Source: Sinorhizobium fredii NGR234 (GTDB lineage Bacteria > Pseudomonadota > Alphaproteobacteria > Rhizobiales > Rhizobiaceae). Taken from it: a stretch of 64,000 nucleotides of DNA. Shown here in pieces: positions 9,280 to 21,188 of this stretch. The stretch lies in contig NC_012587.1 of NCBI RefSeq assembly GCF_000018545.1, positions 1,674,001 through 1,738,000 of the forward strand, given 5' to 3'. Under the pieces are notes generated by a model. The model did not search any database. It saw only the letters and a list, made by a program, of their open reading frames with translations, and was not told the DNA's origin. Positions within the stretch are counted from its first letter, which is position 1. Each line of letters opens with the position of its first letter. A program made the translations under genes and the position numbers.

Positions 9280-9358
9280 TTCAGGTGCGCAAGGGGGCCA
9301 CAGCGTGTGCCGGCTGCATGTATGTGCACAGGGAGGAAGTCTCTGACGAGCGACAGAA

Positions 9359-10873
9359 TCACTCCGCCGCGGTAGCCGCCTGATTCGCCGCATCAGGCCC
9401 GTTCGCGTCACCTGGTGCAGTTTCCGCCGCAAGATCGGGAAAGGCGACGATGCGCTTGCCGGAGAAATCCGCATGCACGACGATCAGTCCCTGCTCCTCG
9501 AAATAGCCGAGCAGACGACGCGCACGACGCGCCGAGTGCGTACCGTAGGCGCGCGCGATCATCGTGTCCGAAGGGCACGGCAGGCCACGAACGGCCGCCT
9601 GTGCCATCATCAGGAAGACGGCCTGCAGGTCTTCCGTTACCCGATCGGCCAGTCGAAGCGCGGCGGCCCAGGCCTCGGTCGCCGCCGTTTCTGAATCGAC
9701 GCCCGACCGGGCGACTGCCATTTTACGCCGGAAGACACCCAGAGACGGTGCGGAACCGGGCACGCGGCGAATGCGGCAGCGGACGAGGAAATCTTGGTAA
9801 AGTTCAGCGTCCGGCCGGAACGCCGCCTCGGGATTTGCAAGAATCTCGGCGAACAGTCCATCGAGCATGGCTTCGCGTTTCTCCGCCGAAATCTCCGGCT
9901 GTGCCGGCTTGAGTTCCAACGGCGCCACGGGCTCCGGACGCGGCCGCGCCAACTCCGCGAGGATATCGCTGGCCGGGCGCGGCTGAGGCACCGCACGCCG
10001 GACAACGGGCCGGCTGAGCTCTTCCGGGTCCGGCGTGAAGATCAGGTCCTCGACGTCCTGCGGCGCTTCCGGCAGCGGCATCAGCTTCGGGCTCGTCGAG
10101 CGCGCCGAAGTCTCGACGGATCCGATCGTCACCTTCAGCGGCCGGCGGGAAAGCGCCGGGCCGAGTGCCACGAAGGAGCCGCGCTTCAGGTCGCGGAACA
10201 TTTCGGCCGTGCGCCGGTCCATGCCGAGCAGATCGGCGGCGCGCTGCATGTCGATATCGAGGAAGGTGCGCCCCATCAGGAAGTTGGAGGCTTCCGCCGC
10301 GACGTTCTTGGCAAGCTTCGCCAGGCGCTGCGTCGCGATCACGCCGGCAAGCCCGCGCTTGCGGCCGCGGCACATCAGGTTGGTCATCGCGCCGAGCGAG
10401 ATCTTGCGCGCCTCTTCCGACACGTCGCCACCGACGGAAGGCGCGAACATCTGCGCCTCGTCCACGACGACCAGAACCGGATACCAATAGTCACGATCCG
10501 CATCGAACATCGCATTCAGGAACACACCGGCGCTGCGCATCTGCTGCTCGATGTCCAGGCCTTCTAGCGAAAGTACGCAGGAAACGCGGTGTTGGCGGAT
10601 ACGCGTCGCAATGCCGGCCAGCTCGGCGTCGGTACGCTCTCCCTCGACCACCACATGGCCGAATTTGTCGGCGAGCGTCACGAAATCGCCTTCCGGGTCG
10701 ATGATGCATTGCTGCACCCAGGGTGCGGACTGTTCGAGCAGGCGGCGCAACAGATGCGACTTCCCGGAACCGGAATTACCCTGCACCAGGAGACGCGTCG
10801 CCAGAAGCTCCTCGATATCGAGCGAGGCCGAAGTCCCTTCGGACGTCGTTCCCATGTCGATGCCGACTTTCAT
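9359..10873 (-). CDS. HerA-like P-loop ATPase (DUF87-type)
   Basis: A 504-residue protein of the HerA/FtsK-like ATPase group. Walker A GNSGSGKS is at residues 32-39, Walker B VLVVVDEAQ at about 133-141, and ATQRLAKL follows as the sensor/arginine region. A Pro-rich linker (about 285-330) leads to a C-terminal region that looks like a winged helix (DTMIARAYGTHSARRARRLL). HerA-type ATPases translocate DNA, often with a NurA nuclease, but no nurA is nearby. The start at 10873 has GAGGTGGGA just upstream; the frame to 10933 is less likely. The role here is not established. Confidence 0.8.
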   Translation of the reverse strand: MKVGIDMGTTSEGTSASLDIEELLATRLLVQGNSGSGKSHLLRRLLEQSAPWVQQCIIDPEGDFVTLADKFGHVVVEGERTDAELAGIATRIRQHRVSCVLSLEGLDIEQQMRSAGVFLNAMFDADRDYWYPVLVVVDEAQMFAPSVGGDVSEEARKISLGAMTNLMCRGRKRGLAGVIATQRLAKLAKNVAAEASNFLMGRTFLDIDMQRAADLLGMDRRTAEMFRDLKRGSFVALGPALSRRPLKVTIGSVETSARSTSPKLMPLPEAPQDVEDLIFTPDPEELSRPVVRRAVPQPRPASDILAELARPRPEPVAPLELKPAQPEISAEKREAMLDGLFAEILANPEAAFRPDAELYQDFLVRCRIRRVPGSAPSLGVFRRKMAVARSGVDSETAATEAWAAALRLADRVTEDLQAVFLMMAQAAVRGLPCPSDTMIARAYGTHSARRARRLLGYFEEQGLIVVHADFSGKRIVAFPDLAAETAPGDANGPDAANQAATAAE

Positions 10874-11116
10874 TCCCACCTCTTCGTCACGGATTGATTC
10901 GCGATCCGCCGGGGAGCGCCAAACAGGCGACACCTAGCACGGTTTTGCCCCTCGTCAGGACTGCTATTCCGACAACTCACAGGAATACCTTTGGCTCCGG
11001 AGACAGCGAAAATGCTTCGCAGGAAGATCGCGCGTTAAAGTTGAAAGTAGCTGAGACTGGTCCTATGTCTCTGACACCGCCTCACAGCAGGCTCCCGTAG
11101 GATTCGTTCATTTCCA

Positions 11117-11293
11117 ATGTCCCAGCGCGAAACCGAGAACCACTTTCAATTCGACAAGCATATGCGCGAGACGGGCGAACACGCCTACCGCGTCATCTCG
11201 CGGGCCGAAGCGCGGCGCTCCTGGCTCAGCCTGGCTCTTGCGATCGCGATTGTGCTCGCAGTGGCCGCCTTTATTCTGCCCACAGCCTTCTGA
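11117..11293 (+). CDS. Small single-pass membrane protein (58 residues)
   Basis: ATG at 11117 to TGA at 11291-11293. The N-terminal ~34 residues are hydrophilic and charged (MSQRETENHFQFDKHMRE...), followed by one hydrophobic segment LSLALAIAIVLAVAAFILP ending three residues from the C-terminus. This is a tail-anchored layout with the N-terminus predicted in the cytoplasm. No known family is recognised. It is isolated on the plus strand, with the murI stop 3 bases beyond its own stop. Codon usage is GC-rich at third positions as in neighbours, which supports a real gene. Confidence 0.6.
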   Translation: MSQRETENHFQFDKHMRETGEHAYRVISRAEARRSWLSLALAIAIVLAVAAFILPTAF

Positions 11294-11296
11294 CGC

Positions 11297-12100
11297 CTAT
11301 GCGGAACGCACGGTAAGTCCAAAGCCCTGCATCAGGCGTCGCGTGGCGAAATCGGGCTTCCCGGAGGTGAAAATCGCCGGGTCCTCGCCGTTCAATGGCT
11401 CGAAACCGTTTGGCAGCGGCACGAGCGAGCGCGCCCGGCGCGCGATCGCCTCAGCCGGATCCAGCCAGTCGACCGGCCAGGGCGCCAGCCGCCGGAAGAC
11501 GTTCTCCATGAAAGGATAATGCGTGCAGGCGAGCACGACGATATCGGTCTTCCTGCCGTCCATCTCGACGAAGCATGGGGCGATCTCCGCCAGCACTATC
11601 TCGTCCTCGAGCTTCTCGCCCCGAATATAGGCCTCTGCCATGCGCGCCAGGTTCTCCGAACCGACCAGCCGCACATGGCATTGGGAGGCGAAGGACTGGA
11701 TGAGATCGCGCGTATAGGCGCGCTTCACCGTGCCGGGCGTTGCCAGGACCGAGACCAACCCTGAACGCGTCCGCTCCGCCGCGGGTTTGATTGCCGGCAC
11801 CGTGCCGACGAAGGTCATCTGCGGATAGGCGGCGCGCAAGTCTGCTCCAACCAGCGTGAAGGCCGTGTTGCAGGCGATGATGCAGATTTCCGGGTCGTGC
11901 TCTCTGAGCAAGTCGCCGAAGAGGGCGATCACCCGCTCCTTTAGTGCCCCCTCCTCCCAGCCGCCATAGGGAAAGCCCGCATCGTCGGCGACATAGATGA
12001 AGTGCCGCTCCGGCATCAGCACGCGCGCCTCACGCAGCACCGTCAGGCCGCCGATGCCGCTGTCGAAGACGAGAATGGGTTTGAGGTCAGTCGTCGTCAC
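11297..12100 (-). CDS. murI: Glutamate racemase
   Basis: A 267-residue MurI that interconverts L- and D-glutamate for peptidoglycan. DSGIGGLTV near the N-terminus, IIACNTAF with the first catalytic Cys and LACTHYPF with the second catalytic Cys are all intact. The start at 12100 lies 14 bases inside the upstream methyltransferase gene, so the two are coupled. The loop after FPYGG is WEEGALKER rather than the common TKSEEE-type sequence. Confidence 0.95.
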   Translation of the reverse strand: MTTTDLKPILVFDSGIGGLTVLREARVLMPERHFIYVADDAGFPYGGWEEGALKERVIALFGDLLREHDPEICIIACNTAFTLVGADLRAAYPQMTFVGTVPAIKPAAERTRSGLVSVLATPGTVKRAYTRDLIQSFASQCHVRLVGSENLARMAEAYIRGEKLEDEIVLAEIAPCFVEMDGRKTDIVVLACTHYPFMENVFRRLAPWPVDWLDPAEAIARRARSLVPLPNGFEPLNGEDPAIFTSGKPDFATRRLMQGFGLTVRSA

Positions 12101-12914
12101 TGCCGCCCTGCACTTTCCTGCTGCGGGCCGGCGCCCCTGAGCCGCGCGGATTTTCGCGCGTGAACCGGTCGAGCGATGAGATGACGCCGCGCAGCACCTG
12201 GATTTCGGATTCGCTGAAGGATGGCCTGGTCAGGACAGCGCGAAGATTTTCCACCAATTTCGGCCTTTTGTCGGCGGAGCGAAAATAATTGCGCGCATCG
12301 AGCGCGTCTTCGAGATGATCGAACAGCCCCTGGAGATGCTCCTTGGTTGCCGGCCGCTGCTCAATCGCCTGGAACGACGTTTGATCCTCCGACTCCATGC
12401 CCGTCTTCATCCACTCATAGGACATCAGCAGCACGGCCTGGGCGAGATTGAGCGAAGCGAATGCCGGATTGACCGGGAATGTGACGATCTCGTCGGCCAA
12501 CGCCACTTCTTCATTCGTCAATCCCGTGCGCTCGCGGCCGAAGATGATGCCTATCGCCTCTCCGACCTTGAAGCGCTGCCGCAGCGTGCGAGCGGCGACG
12601 ATCGGCGAACGCACCGGCTTGTAACCGTCACGGTCGCGAGCCGTTGTCGCGTAGACGAAGTTGAGGTCCGCAATCGCCTCCTCGAGCGAATTGTAGAGCT
12701 TGGCGCCGTCGATCACGTGGTCGGCGCGGCTCGCGGCCGAGCGTGCCTTTTCATTCGGCCAGCCGTCGCGCGGATTGACGAGACGCAGCTCCGACAGCCC
12801 GAAATTCGCCATGGCGCGCGCCACCATGCCGATATTTTCGCCGAGCTGCGGATAGGCGAGAATGATCGCCGGACCTTCGGTCAAAAGTTCGCGCTCGCTG
12901 TTGGTGCCTGCCAT
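12087..12914 (-). CDS. TrmJ-like tRNA/rRNA 2'-O-methyltransferase (SPOUT family)
   Basis: A 275-residue SpoU/TrmH-class methyltransferase. Motif 1 is [20 protein letters not shown], motif 2 contains [14 protein letters not shown], and motif 3 is [14 protein letters not shown]; these three form the knotted SAM site. The C-terminal ~100 residues resemble TrmJ, which methylates position 32 of several tRNAs. ttcA, 5.9 kb away, thiolates the same tRNA position, but that need not mean co-regulation. The protein overlaps murI by 14 bases. Confidence 0.88.
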   Translation of the reverse strand: MAGTNSERELLTEGPAIILAYPQLGENIGMVARAMANFGLSELRLVNPRDGWPNEKARSAASRADHVIDGAKLYNSLEEAIADLNFVYATTARDRDGYKPVRSPIVAARTLRQRFKVGEAIGIIFGRERTGLTNEEVALADEIVTFPVNPAFASLNLAQAVLLMSYEWMKTGMESEDQTSFQAIEQRPATKEHLQGLFDHLEDALDARNYFRSADKRPKLVENLRAVLTRPSFSESEIQVLRGVISSLDRFTRENPRGSGAPARSRKVQGGSDDD

Positions 12915-13119
12915 TAGGATACTCTGCCTCTATTTGCCGCTTCCCTCGCACAAAAGCCTTGCAAGATAAAGCCGGAACGCCGAAGTCGGCAGCGGACCGC
13001 TTCACTCAAAGTTTCGGCCAAGCAAGCTTTGCCTTATGGGTTCACAGTGCTATAGGGCACTGGATTTTCCCACCGTCGGAATGCCGCACGCGGTGCTCCG
13101 CAAGCTACGAGGCATATTC

Positions 13120-14334
13120 ATGGCAAAGATCAAGGTCGCCAATCCGGTCGTCGAACTCGACGGCGATGAGATGACCCGCATCATCTGGCAGTTCATCAAG
13201 GACAAGCTGATCCATCCCTACCTCGACCTTGATCTCGAATACTACGACCTCAGCGTCGAGAACCGTGATGCGACCGAAGACCAGGTGACGATCGATGCCG
13301 CAAACGCCATCAAGGAGCATGGGGTTGGCGTCAAGTGCGCCACGATCACCCCGGATGAAGCCCGCGTCGAGGAATTCAGCCTGAAGAAGATGTGGAAGTC
13401 GCCGAACGGCACGATCCGCAACATTTTGGGCGGCGTCATCTTCCGCGAACCGATCATCTGCAAGAACGTGCCGCGCCTCGTTCCCGGCTGGACCAAGCCG
13501 ATCATCGTCGGCCGCCACGCCTTCGGCGACCAGTACCGCGCCACCGACTTCAAGTTCCCGGGCAAGGGCAAGTTGACGATGAAGTTCGTCGGCGAAGACG
13601 GCAAGGAGATCGAATACGACGTCTTCGACGCACCGTCGGCCGGCGTTGCCATGGGCATGTACAACCTCGACGATTCGATCACCGAATTCGCCCGCGCCTC
13701 CTTCAACTACGGCCTGCAGCGCAAGGTTCCGGTCTACCTCTCGACCAAGAACACCATCCTCAAGGTCTATGACGGCCGCTTCAAGGACATCTTCCAGAAG
13801 GTGTTCGACGAGGAGTTCGCCGAGCAGTTCAAGGCGGCGAAGCTCTGGTACGAGCACCGCCTGATCGACGACATGGTCGCCTCCGCCCTGAAGTGGTCGG
13901 GCGGCTATGTCTGGGCCTGCAAGAACTACGACGGCGACGTGCAGTCGGACATCGTCGCCCAGGGCTTCGGCTCGCTCGGCCTGATGACCTCTGTGCTGAT
14001 GACGCCGGACGGCAAGACGGTCGAAGCGGAAGCGGCGCACGGCACGGTGACCCGCCACTACCGTCAGCACCAGAAGGGCGAGGAAACCTCGACCAACTCG
14101 ATCGCCTCGATCTTCGCCTGGACCCGCGGCCTTGCGCACCGCGCCAAGCTCGACGGCAATTCCGAACTCGCGAAGTTCTCCGACACGCTCGAGCGCGTCT
14201 GCGTCGAAACGGTCGAGGCCGGCTTTATGACCAAGGACCTGGCGCTGCTGATCGGTCCCGACCAGCCGTGGCTCTCGACCACCGGCTTCCTCGACAAGAT
14301 CGACGAGAACCTCAAGAAGGCCATGGCCGCCTGA
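13120..14334 (+). CDS. icd: NADP-dependent isocitrate dehydrogenase
   Basis: A 404-residue homodimeric eukaryote-like NADP-IDH of the TCA cycle that converts isocitrate to 2-oxoglutarate. [12 protein letters not shown] at the N-terminus, [12 protein letters not shown] for isocitrate binding and [12 protein letters not shown] for cofactor binding are all visible. The start at 13120 (MAKIKVANP) is supported by ACGAGG upstream and by family length. The gene stands alone and ends at a terminator at 14357-14384. Confidence 0.97.
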   Translation: MAKIKVANPVVELDGDEMTRIIWQFIKDKLIHPYLDLDLEYYDLSVENRDATEDQVTIDAANAIKEHGVGVKCATITPDEARVEEFSLKKMWKSPNGTIRNILGGVIFREPIICKNVPRLVPGWTKPIIVGRHAFGDQYRATDFKFPGKGKLTMKFVGEDGKEIEYDVFDAPSAGVAMGMYNLDDSITEFARASFNYGLQRKVPVYLSTKNTILKVYDGRFKDIFQKVFDEEFAEQFKAAKLWYEHRLIDDMVASALKWSGGYVWACKNYDGDVQSDIVAQGFGSLGLMTSVLMTPDGKTVEAEAAHGTVTRHYRQHQKGEETSTNSIASIFAWTRGLAHRAKLDGNSELAKFSDTLERVCVETVEAGFMTKDLALLIGPDQPWLSTTGFLDKIDENLKKAMAA

Positions 14335-14356
14335 TCGGCTCCAACATTAAAACGAC

Positions 14357-14384
14357 GAAACCCGGCCTCGCGCCGGGTTTCTTG
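14357..14384 (+). terminator. Rho-independent terminator of icd
   Basis: GAAACCCGGC and GCCGGGTTTC form a perfect 10-bp stem around CTCGC, followed by TTGT. It sits 22 bases after the icd stop. Confidence 0.8.
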
Positions 14385-14416
14385 TATCCAAGCCACAGAA
14401 CGTCTTGGCTGCCACG

Positions 14417-15265
14417 TCACTTCAGCGGCAGATAGATTTCCGAAAGCAATTCCGTTGGAGCCACTTCGCGTGGATTGTTGAGATTTTTCTCGAACATGAC
14501 GCTGTCGCGGATTTCCCGGCCGGAGTTTGGCAGCCAGGTCCCATAGAGCCATTGATAGGCCTTCGGCATGTCGGCGTAGGGGCCCTTGTGCCGCAACACC
14601 GCATAATCTCCGCCGTCGATCTTTTGTCGGGTGAGCGGAGCCTCCGCCGCCCCCTCGTCCCTTGTCGTCACGCAGGCGAAGGATCGGAGCCTGTCTGTCT
14701 CCACCAGTTCCGGGTCATCCAGATAGATGCCGATCATTTCCATATCCGGCCTGAACAGGCCGCGCGCGAAAAGCGTGCCGTAGAGCGTTTCGAATGCCTG
14801 GCCGATGCCCATGTAAGAGCCGGAATGGGCCACGCCCATGAGCGTCAGCGGATCTATCGTCCGTAATGCAACGTCGTACATGACATTATTTCCTTCCATC
14901 GAAGCGGTTTCAAAGGCCGTGTGGCTCCCCTCTCTCCTGTAGCGCGCCGGCGGAAGGCCATAGACGGCCTTGAAGGTGCGGTTGAAGGATTGAACATTCG
15001 GGTAGCCAGAGCGTCGTGCAATCGCTTCGACTGCAAGGTCGGTCTGGACGAGTTGTGCCGCCGCCCGCTGCAGACGCAATCGCTTGACGGTTGCCGCCAA
15101 GGTCTCGCCATGCACCACCCGGTAGATGCGGTGCCAGTGGTGCGGCGACAGGCAGGCAATCTCCGACAATCGGTCGAGATCCAGTTCTTCATCGAGATGC
15201 CCGTAAATATAGGCCGCGACGCGATGAAGCCGCCTCTCATATGTCGCCCATGCACTGCCCGTCAT
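14417..15265 (-). CDS. AraC-family regulator with GyrI-like effector domain
   Basis: A 282-residue protein. Residues ~10-110 hold two AraC helix-turn-helices (LSEIACLSPHHWHRIYR and AIARRSGYPNVQSFNRTFK). Residues ~125-280 form a GyrI-like/Rob C-terminal small-molecule-binding domain (GVAHSGSYMGIGQAF... GGDYAVLRHKGPY). This architecture matches multidrug- or stress-responsive activators such as Rob and SbmC-linked proteins. It is divergent from the SulP gene, but no shared operator was seen. Confidence 0.9.
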   Translation of the reverse strand: MTGSAWATYERRLHRVAAYIYGHLDEELDLDRLSEIACLSPHHWHRIYRVVHGETLAATVKRLRLQRAAAQLVQTDLAVEAIARRSGYPNVQSFNRTFKAVYGLPPARYRREGSHTAFETASMEGNNVMYDVALRTIDPLTLMGVAHSGSYMGIGQAFETLYGTLFARGLFRPDMEMIGIYLDDPELVETDRLRSFACVTTRDEGAAEAPLTRQKIDGGDYAVLRHKGPYADMPKAYQWLYGTWLPNSGREIRDSVMFEKNLNNPREVAPTELLSEIYLPLK

Positions 15266-15434
15266 GTCGAACCTTTCACACTACGCTCGAACACTTTCAA
15301 ACCACGTATCGAATTGACAAATCCTGCTGAACCGAAGATCGCGCACCCGCTTGTGCGGTGTGGCGACTCAGATAGGCTCAGAATGCCCGGCACGTACGAT
15401 CCCGCCAACGTGGCGGATCTCGAAAGTCTCGCCG

Positions 15435-17093
15435 ATGCCCGATTCCCTCGTTCCGAAAACCGTCAGTGTCCTCACCGAAGGATATGGCCTTGCCCGCCTG
15501 AAGGTGGATGCCTTGGCGGGCCTGACGGTTGCCATCGTTGCCCTGCCGCTATCCATGGCAATCGCCATCGCCTCCGGCGTCACGCCGGATCGCGGACTCT
15601 ATACCGCGATCGTCGGTGGCTTCCTCGTCTCGCTTCTCGGCGGCAGCCGCGTGCAGATCGGCGGCCCGGCCGGTGCCTTCATCGTTCTCGTCGCCGCGAC
15701 CGGCGCCCGGCACGGCCTCGACGGCCTGCTGCTCGCGACCGCCATGGCCGGCGTCATGCTCGTTGCGGCCGGCTATCTGCGCCTCGGGCAATACATCAAG
15801 TTCATTCCCTACCCGGTCACCGTCGGCTTCACGGCGGGGATCGCCGTTATCATCTTCGCAAGCCAGTTGCGCGACCTTTTCGGCCTGACGCTTCCGGGCA
15901 GCGAACCGGGACCGATCGTCGAAAAGATCGGAGCACTCGGCCGGGCCGCCGATACCCTCAATGGGGCAGCGGTGCTGACGGCCGCCCTGACCATCGGCAT
16001 CATTCTGGCACTGCGCCGGCTACGGCCCCATTGGCCGGGCATGCTGATCGCCGTCGCCGCCGCATCCATCCTCGTCGCCGTCCTGCACCTGCCGACCGAA
16101 ACCATCGGCACGCGCTTCGGCGGTATCCCGCGCGGGCTGCCGCTTCCGACCTTGCCGCCGCTCTCCTTCGAGAAAGCCGCCGCGGTCTTCCCCGATGCAG
16201 TTTCCTTCGCCCTTCTCGGCGCGATCGAATCCCTGCTTTCCGCCGTGGTCGCCGACGGCATGACGGGACGCCGACATCGCTCCAGCATGGAGTTGATCGC
16301 CCAGGGCATCGCCAATCTATGTTCGGCGCTCTTCGGCGGCATCTGCGTCACCGGCACCATTGCCCGGACGGCGACGAACGTGCGTGCCGGCGGCACCAGT
16401 CCTGTCTCCGGCATGCTGCATGCAATCTTCCTGCTGCTCTTCATGCTGCTCGCCGCGCCGCTCGCGAGCTTCATCCCGCTCGCCTCGCTCGCGGGCGTGC
16501 TCGCCATCGTCGCCTGGAACATGATCGAGAAGCCGGCCTTCATGGCACTCCTGCGATCCTCTTACGGCGACGCAGTCGTGTTGCTTGCCACCTTCCTTAT
16601 CGTCGTCTTCCGCGACCTGACGGAAGGGATCGTCGTCGGATTCGCGCTGGGCGCGGTGCTGTTCATCAATCGGATGGCGAAGAGCATCTCGGTCGGTGAA
16701 ACGAAGCCGCTGGAGATGCTGCAGGTGATGAGTGGCGAGGAAGAGCATCCGCTCATTGCCGATGACCCGGATACGGTGATTTATCGGATCTCGGGGATCT
16801 TTTTCTTCGGCTCGGCGGCGACCGTCGCCTCGGTGCTCGACCGGATCGCCGATCAGCGCCGCAACTTCATTCTGGACTGCTCCGAGGTGCCCTTCATGGA
16901 TTCGACCGCCGCCAACGTCATCGAGGGGACGCTGCGGAAGGCCGAGCGGACCGGGGTGCGCTTCATCATCACCGGTGCCAATACGCAGGTTCGTCGCGCT
17001 CTCTATCAGCACCACGTTCGGCCGCCGCGCGTTCTGATGCGTGCTTCGGTCCAGGCGGCGCTGGAAACCATCCGCAGCGAGAATATTGCATAA
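15435..17093 (+). CDS. SulP-family anion transporter with STAS domain
   Basis: A 552-residue inner-membrane transporter. The hydrophobic core has 10-14 segments, with the SulP signatures GLTVAIVALPLSMAIAIASG and QIGGPAGAFIVLVA. A cytosolic STAS domain occupies about residues 440-550 (YRISGIFFFGSAATVASVL and CSEVPFMDSTAANVIEG). SulP proteins carry sulfate, bicarbonate or dicarboxylates, and the substrate here is not resolved. The start at 15435 (MPDSLVPKT) is chosen over 15351. The gene ends at a shared terminator. Confidence 0.9.
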   Translation: MPDSLVPKTVSVLTEGYGLARLKVDALAGLTVAIVALPLSMAIAIASGVTPDRGLYTAIVGGFLVSLLGGSRVQIGGPAGAFIVLVAATGARHGLDGLLLATAMAGVMLVAAGYLRLGQYIKFIPYPVTVGFTAGIAVIIFASQLRDLFGLTLPGSEPGPIVEKIGALGRAADTLNGAAVLTAALTIGIILALRRLRPHWPGMLIAVAAASILVAVLHLPTETIGTRFGGIPRGLPLPTLPPLSFEKAAAVFPDAVSFALLGAIESLLSAVVADGMTGRRHRSSMELIAQGIANLCSALFGGICVTGTIARTATNVRAGGTSPVSGMLHAIFLLLFMLLAAPLASFIPLASLAGVLAIVAWNMIEKPAFMALLRSSYGDAVVLLATFLIVVFRDLTEGIVVGFALGAVLFINRMAKSISVGETKPLEMLQVMSGEEEHPLIADDPDTVIYRISGIFFFGSAATVASVLDRIADQRRNFILDCSEVPFMDSTAANVIEGTLRKAERTGVRFIITGANTQVRRALYQHHVRPPRVLMRASVQAALETIRSENIA

Positions 17094-17118
17094 AAAAGGG
17101 CGCTGCAGCGCCCTTTTT
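17092..17118. terminator. Bidirectional terminator between sulP and alaS
   Basis: AAAAAAGGGCGC, TGCA and GCGCCCTTTTT form a near-perfect palindrome with A-run and T-run at either end, between two convergent genes. Confidence 0.9.
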
Positions 17119-17139
17119 CTTCATTTGCATCAGCGCCGT

Positions 17140-19803
17140 TCACCCGGCAAGCGCCACAGCGACCGCTTCGATCGCCTCGGCGGCGCGGCCGCCGTCCGGA
17201 CCGCCAGCCTGCGCCATGTCCGGCCGCCCGCCGCCACCCTTGCCGCCAAGCGCGGCGGAGGCGACGCGCACGAGATCGACAGCGCTGACCTTGGAGGTGA
17301 GATCGTCGGTCACGGCCACCACGGCGCTCGCCTTGCCGTCGCCCGACACGCCGACGAAGGCGACAACGCCGGAGCCCAGCGTCTTCTTGCCGTCATCGGC
17401 GAGGCTCTTCAGGTCCTTCGGTTCGACGCCGGATACGACCTTGCCGAGGAAGCGGACGCCGCCGATCTCACGGGCCGCATCTCCCGAACCATTCTCACCG
17501 TCGCCGACCAGCGCGAGTTTCTTCTTGGCTTCGGTGAGTTCCCGTTCGAGCTTGCGGCGTTCATCGAGCAGCGCCTCGACCCGCCCGAGAACGTCGGCGG
17601 GCTGGACCTTGAGGGCAGACGCCAACGACTTGACGCGCTCGTCCTGCTCGTTGAGGTAGGCTCGAGCCGCCTCGCCGGTGAGCGCTTCGAGGCGACGCAC
17701 CCCGGCGCCGACCGCGCTTTCCGAAACGACGCGTACGAGGCCGATGTCGCCGGTCGCAGAGACGTGCGTGCCGCCGCAGAGCTCGACCGAATAGGGCCTG
17801 CCGGCCTTCGAGCCGCGAATGCCCTGGCCCATAGAAACGACGCGGACCTCGTCGCCGTATTTCTCGCCAAAGAGCGCCATGGCGCCCTCGGCGATCGCAT
17901 CGTCGACGCTCATCAGTCGCGTCGTCACGGGCGTGTTCTGGACGATGACCTCGTTCGCCATTTCCTCGACGATCCTCAGTTCCTCGGCCGACATCGGCTT
18001 CGGATGAGAAACGTCGAAACGCAGCCGTTCAGGCGCGACGAGCGAGCCCTTCTGTGCCACGTGGGTACCGAGCACCTCACGCAGCGCCTCATGCAGCAGA
18101 TGCGTGGCCGAATGGTTGGCGCGCAGCCGCAAACGCCGGGCATGATCTACGGTAAGCGCGGCTGCCTCGCCCGTCTTGACGATGCCTTCCGTGACGGTTC
18201 CGTAATGGACGAAGAGCCCTTCGCCGCGCTTCTGCGTATCGGTGACCGCGACCTTGCCGGTTTCCGTGGCGATGACGCCCGTATCGCCCATCTGACCGCC
18301 GGATTCCCCGTAGAAGGGCGTCTGGTTGAGGATCAACTGGACACTCTCGCCCTTGCTGGCGGATTCGACGACCGCGCCATCACGGACGATCGCCTGGATC
18401 ACACCCTCAGCCGATTCCGTGTCGTAGCCGAGGAAATCGGTGGCGCCGTGCTTTTCCTTGAGCTCGAACCAGATCGTCTCAGTGGCTGCTTCGCCGGAGC
18501 CGGCCCAGTTGGCCCGGGCTTCGGCCTTCTGCCGCTGCATGGCGGTCGAAAACGCGTCCGTATCGACGGTGATGCCCTTGGTGCGCAGCGCGTCCTGCGT
18601 CAGGTCGAGCGGGAAACCGTAGGTATCGTAGAGCTTGAAAGCCGTTTCGCCGTCGAACTGGTCGCCTTCCGAAAGTCCGGCCGAAGCGTCGGCAAGCAGA
18701 CTCAGGCCGCGCTCCAGGGTCTTGCGGAAACGCGTCTCCTCGAGCTTCAGCGTTTCGGAGATCAGCGCTTCGGCACGAACCAGTTCCGGATAGGCGCGGC
18801 CCATCTGGCCGACGAGCGCCGGCAGCAGCTTCCACATCAGCGGCTCCTGTGCGCCGAGGAGCTGCGCATGACGCATGGCGCGGCGCATGATGCGGCGCAG
18901 CACATAGCCTCGTCCCTCATTGGAAGGCAGCACCCCGTCGGCGATCAGGAAGGCCGAGGAACGCAGATGGTCGGCGATGACGCGGTGGCTCGCACGACGG
19001 TCGCCCTCGGCCTTGACGCCGGTCGCTTCCTCGGAGGCTGCGATCAGAGCGCGGAAGAGGTCGATATCATAGTTGTCGTGCTGGCCCTGCAGCACGGCGG
19101 CGAGCCGCTCCAGACCCATGCCGGTGTCGATCGACGGGCGCGGCAGGTTGACCCGCTCTTCCTTGGTGATCTGTTCGTACTGCATGAAGACGAGATTCCA
19201 GATCTCGATGAAGCGGTCGCCGTCTTCGTCGGCAGAGCCGGGCGGCCCGCCCCAGATCTGCTCGCCGTGATCGTAGAAGATTTCCGAGCATGGACCGCAG
19301 GGACCGGTATCGCCCATCGCCCAGAAGTTGTCGCTGGTCGGAATGCGGATGATCCGGTCGTCGCTGAACCCGGCGATCTTCTTCCAGAGACCGAAGGCTT
19401 CGTCATCGGTGTGATAGACGGTGACGAGCAGGCGCTTGGCATCCAGCCCGTACTCCTTGGTGATCAGGTTCCAGGCGAGTTCGATCGCCCGCTCCTTGAA
19501 ATAGTCGCCGAAGGAGAAGTTGCCGAGCATCTCGAAGAAGGTGTGGTGCCGGGCCGTATAGCCGACATTATCGAGATCGTTGTGCTTGCCGCCGGCACGC
19601 ACGCATTTCTGCGCCGTTGCGGCGGTCGAGTAGGGACGTTGCTCGAGGCCGGTGAAGACGTTCTTGAACTGCACCATGCCCGCATTGGTGAACATCAAGG
19701 TCGGGTCGTTGCGCGGCACCAGAGGGCTCGACGGCACGATGTCGTGACCGTTCTTGCGGAAATAGTCGAGAAACATCGACCGGATTTCATTCACGCCGCT
19801 CAT
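17140..19803 (-). CDS. alaS: Alanyl-tRNA synthetase
   Basis: An 887-residue class II synthetase, cytoplasmic. The N-terminal catalytic domain carries motif 1 and [17 protein letters not shown]; the editing domain has [11 protein letters not shown] and the CGGTH zinc/editing motif; the C-terminal C-Ala domain includes [13 protein letters not shown]. The start at 19803 ([15 protein letters not shown]) is favoured by AGGA upstream and family alignment; the frame to 19836 adds an odd cysteine-bearing leader. It lies 240 bases downstream of recA, an order common in alphaproteobacteria (family knowledge). Confidence 0.97.
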   Translation of the reverse strand: MSGVNEIRSMFLDYFRKNGHDIVPSSPLVPRNDPTLMFTNAGMVQFKNVFTGLEQRPYSTAATAQKCVRAGGKHNDLDNVGYTARHHTFFEMLGNFSFGDYFKERAIELAWNLITKEYGLDAKRLLVTVYHTDDEAFGLWKKIAGFSDDRIIRIPTSDNFWAMGDTGPCGPCSEIFYDHGEQIWGGPPGSADEDGDRFIEIWNLVFMQYEQITKEERVNLPRPSIDTGMGLERLAAVLQGQHDNYDIDLFRALIAASEEATGVKAEGDRRASHRVIADHLRSSAFLIADGVLPSNEGRGYVLRRIMRRAMRHAQLLGAQEPLMWKLLPALVGQMGRAYPELVRAEALISETLKLEETRFRKTLERGLSLLADASAGLSEGDQFDGETAFKLYDTYGFPLDLTQDALRTKGITVDTDAFSTAMQRQKAEARANWAGSGEAATETIWFELKEKHGATDFLGYDTESAEGVIQAIVRDGAVVESASKGESVQLILNQTPFYGESGGQMGDTGVIATETGKVAVTDTQKRGEGLFVHYGTVTEGIVKTGEAAALTVDHARRLRLRANHSATHLLHEALREVLGTHVAQKGSLVAPERLRFDVSHPKPMSAEELRIVEEMANEVIVQNTPVTTRLMSVDDAIAEGAMALFGEKYGDEVRVVSMGQGIRGSKAGRPYSVELCGGTHVSATGDIGLVRVVSESAVGAGVRRLEALTGEAARAYLNEQDERVKSLASALKVQPADVLGRVEALLDERRKLERELTEAKKKLALVGDGENGSGDAAREIGGVRFLGKVVSGVEPKDLKSLADDGKKTLGSGVVAFVGVSGDGKASAVVAVTDDLTSKVSAVDLVRVASAALGGKGGGGRPDMAQAGGPDGGRAAEAIEAVAVALAG

Positions 19804-19967
19804 CTTGCGTCCTATCTGTGCACATGCCGGCTGCAACCACGCATTTTCCGCGCTTTGCGCCGCTATCCTTCAACCCTGCGCCTATCACGCATAGCCGCCT
19901 CCCCGATGACGCCGCCATCGGAACCACAGGCTTTTATCGTCCGCATATCATGCTGTCCAGACGGCAG

Positions 19968-19999
19968 CAAAAACCGGCCGATCAGAGCGATGGCCGGTT
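19968..19999 (-). terminator. Rho-independent terminator of recA
   Basis: On the minus strand, AACCGGCC and GGCCGGTT pair, followed by TTTTTGC. It lies about 45 bases past the recA stop. Confidence 0.75.
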
Positions 20000-20043
20000 G
20001 ATGCCGCATCCAAACTCAAGCCGCTCTTAAGAGCTGACCACTC

Positions 20044-21129
<1,086 letters not shown>

Positions 21130-21188
21130 TGGGTCCACCTTTAGGTTATTGGAGCTATCGAGGCAATGAAGCCGCCGCAGGAGATTTT

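Noticed and set aside
17041..20001. 986-residue plus-strand frame over alaS
   Set aside because: Antisense to alaS, whose motifs are unmistakable; long antisense frames are common in GC-rich genes.
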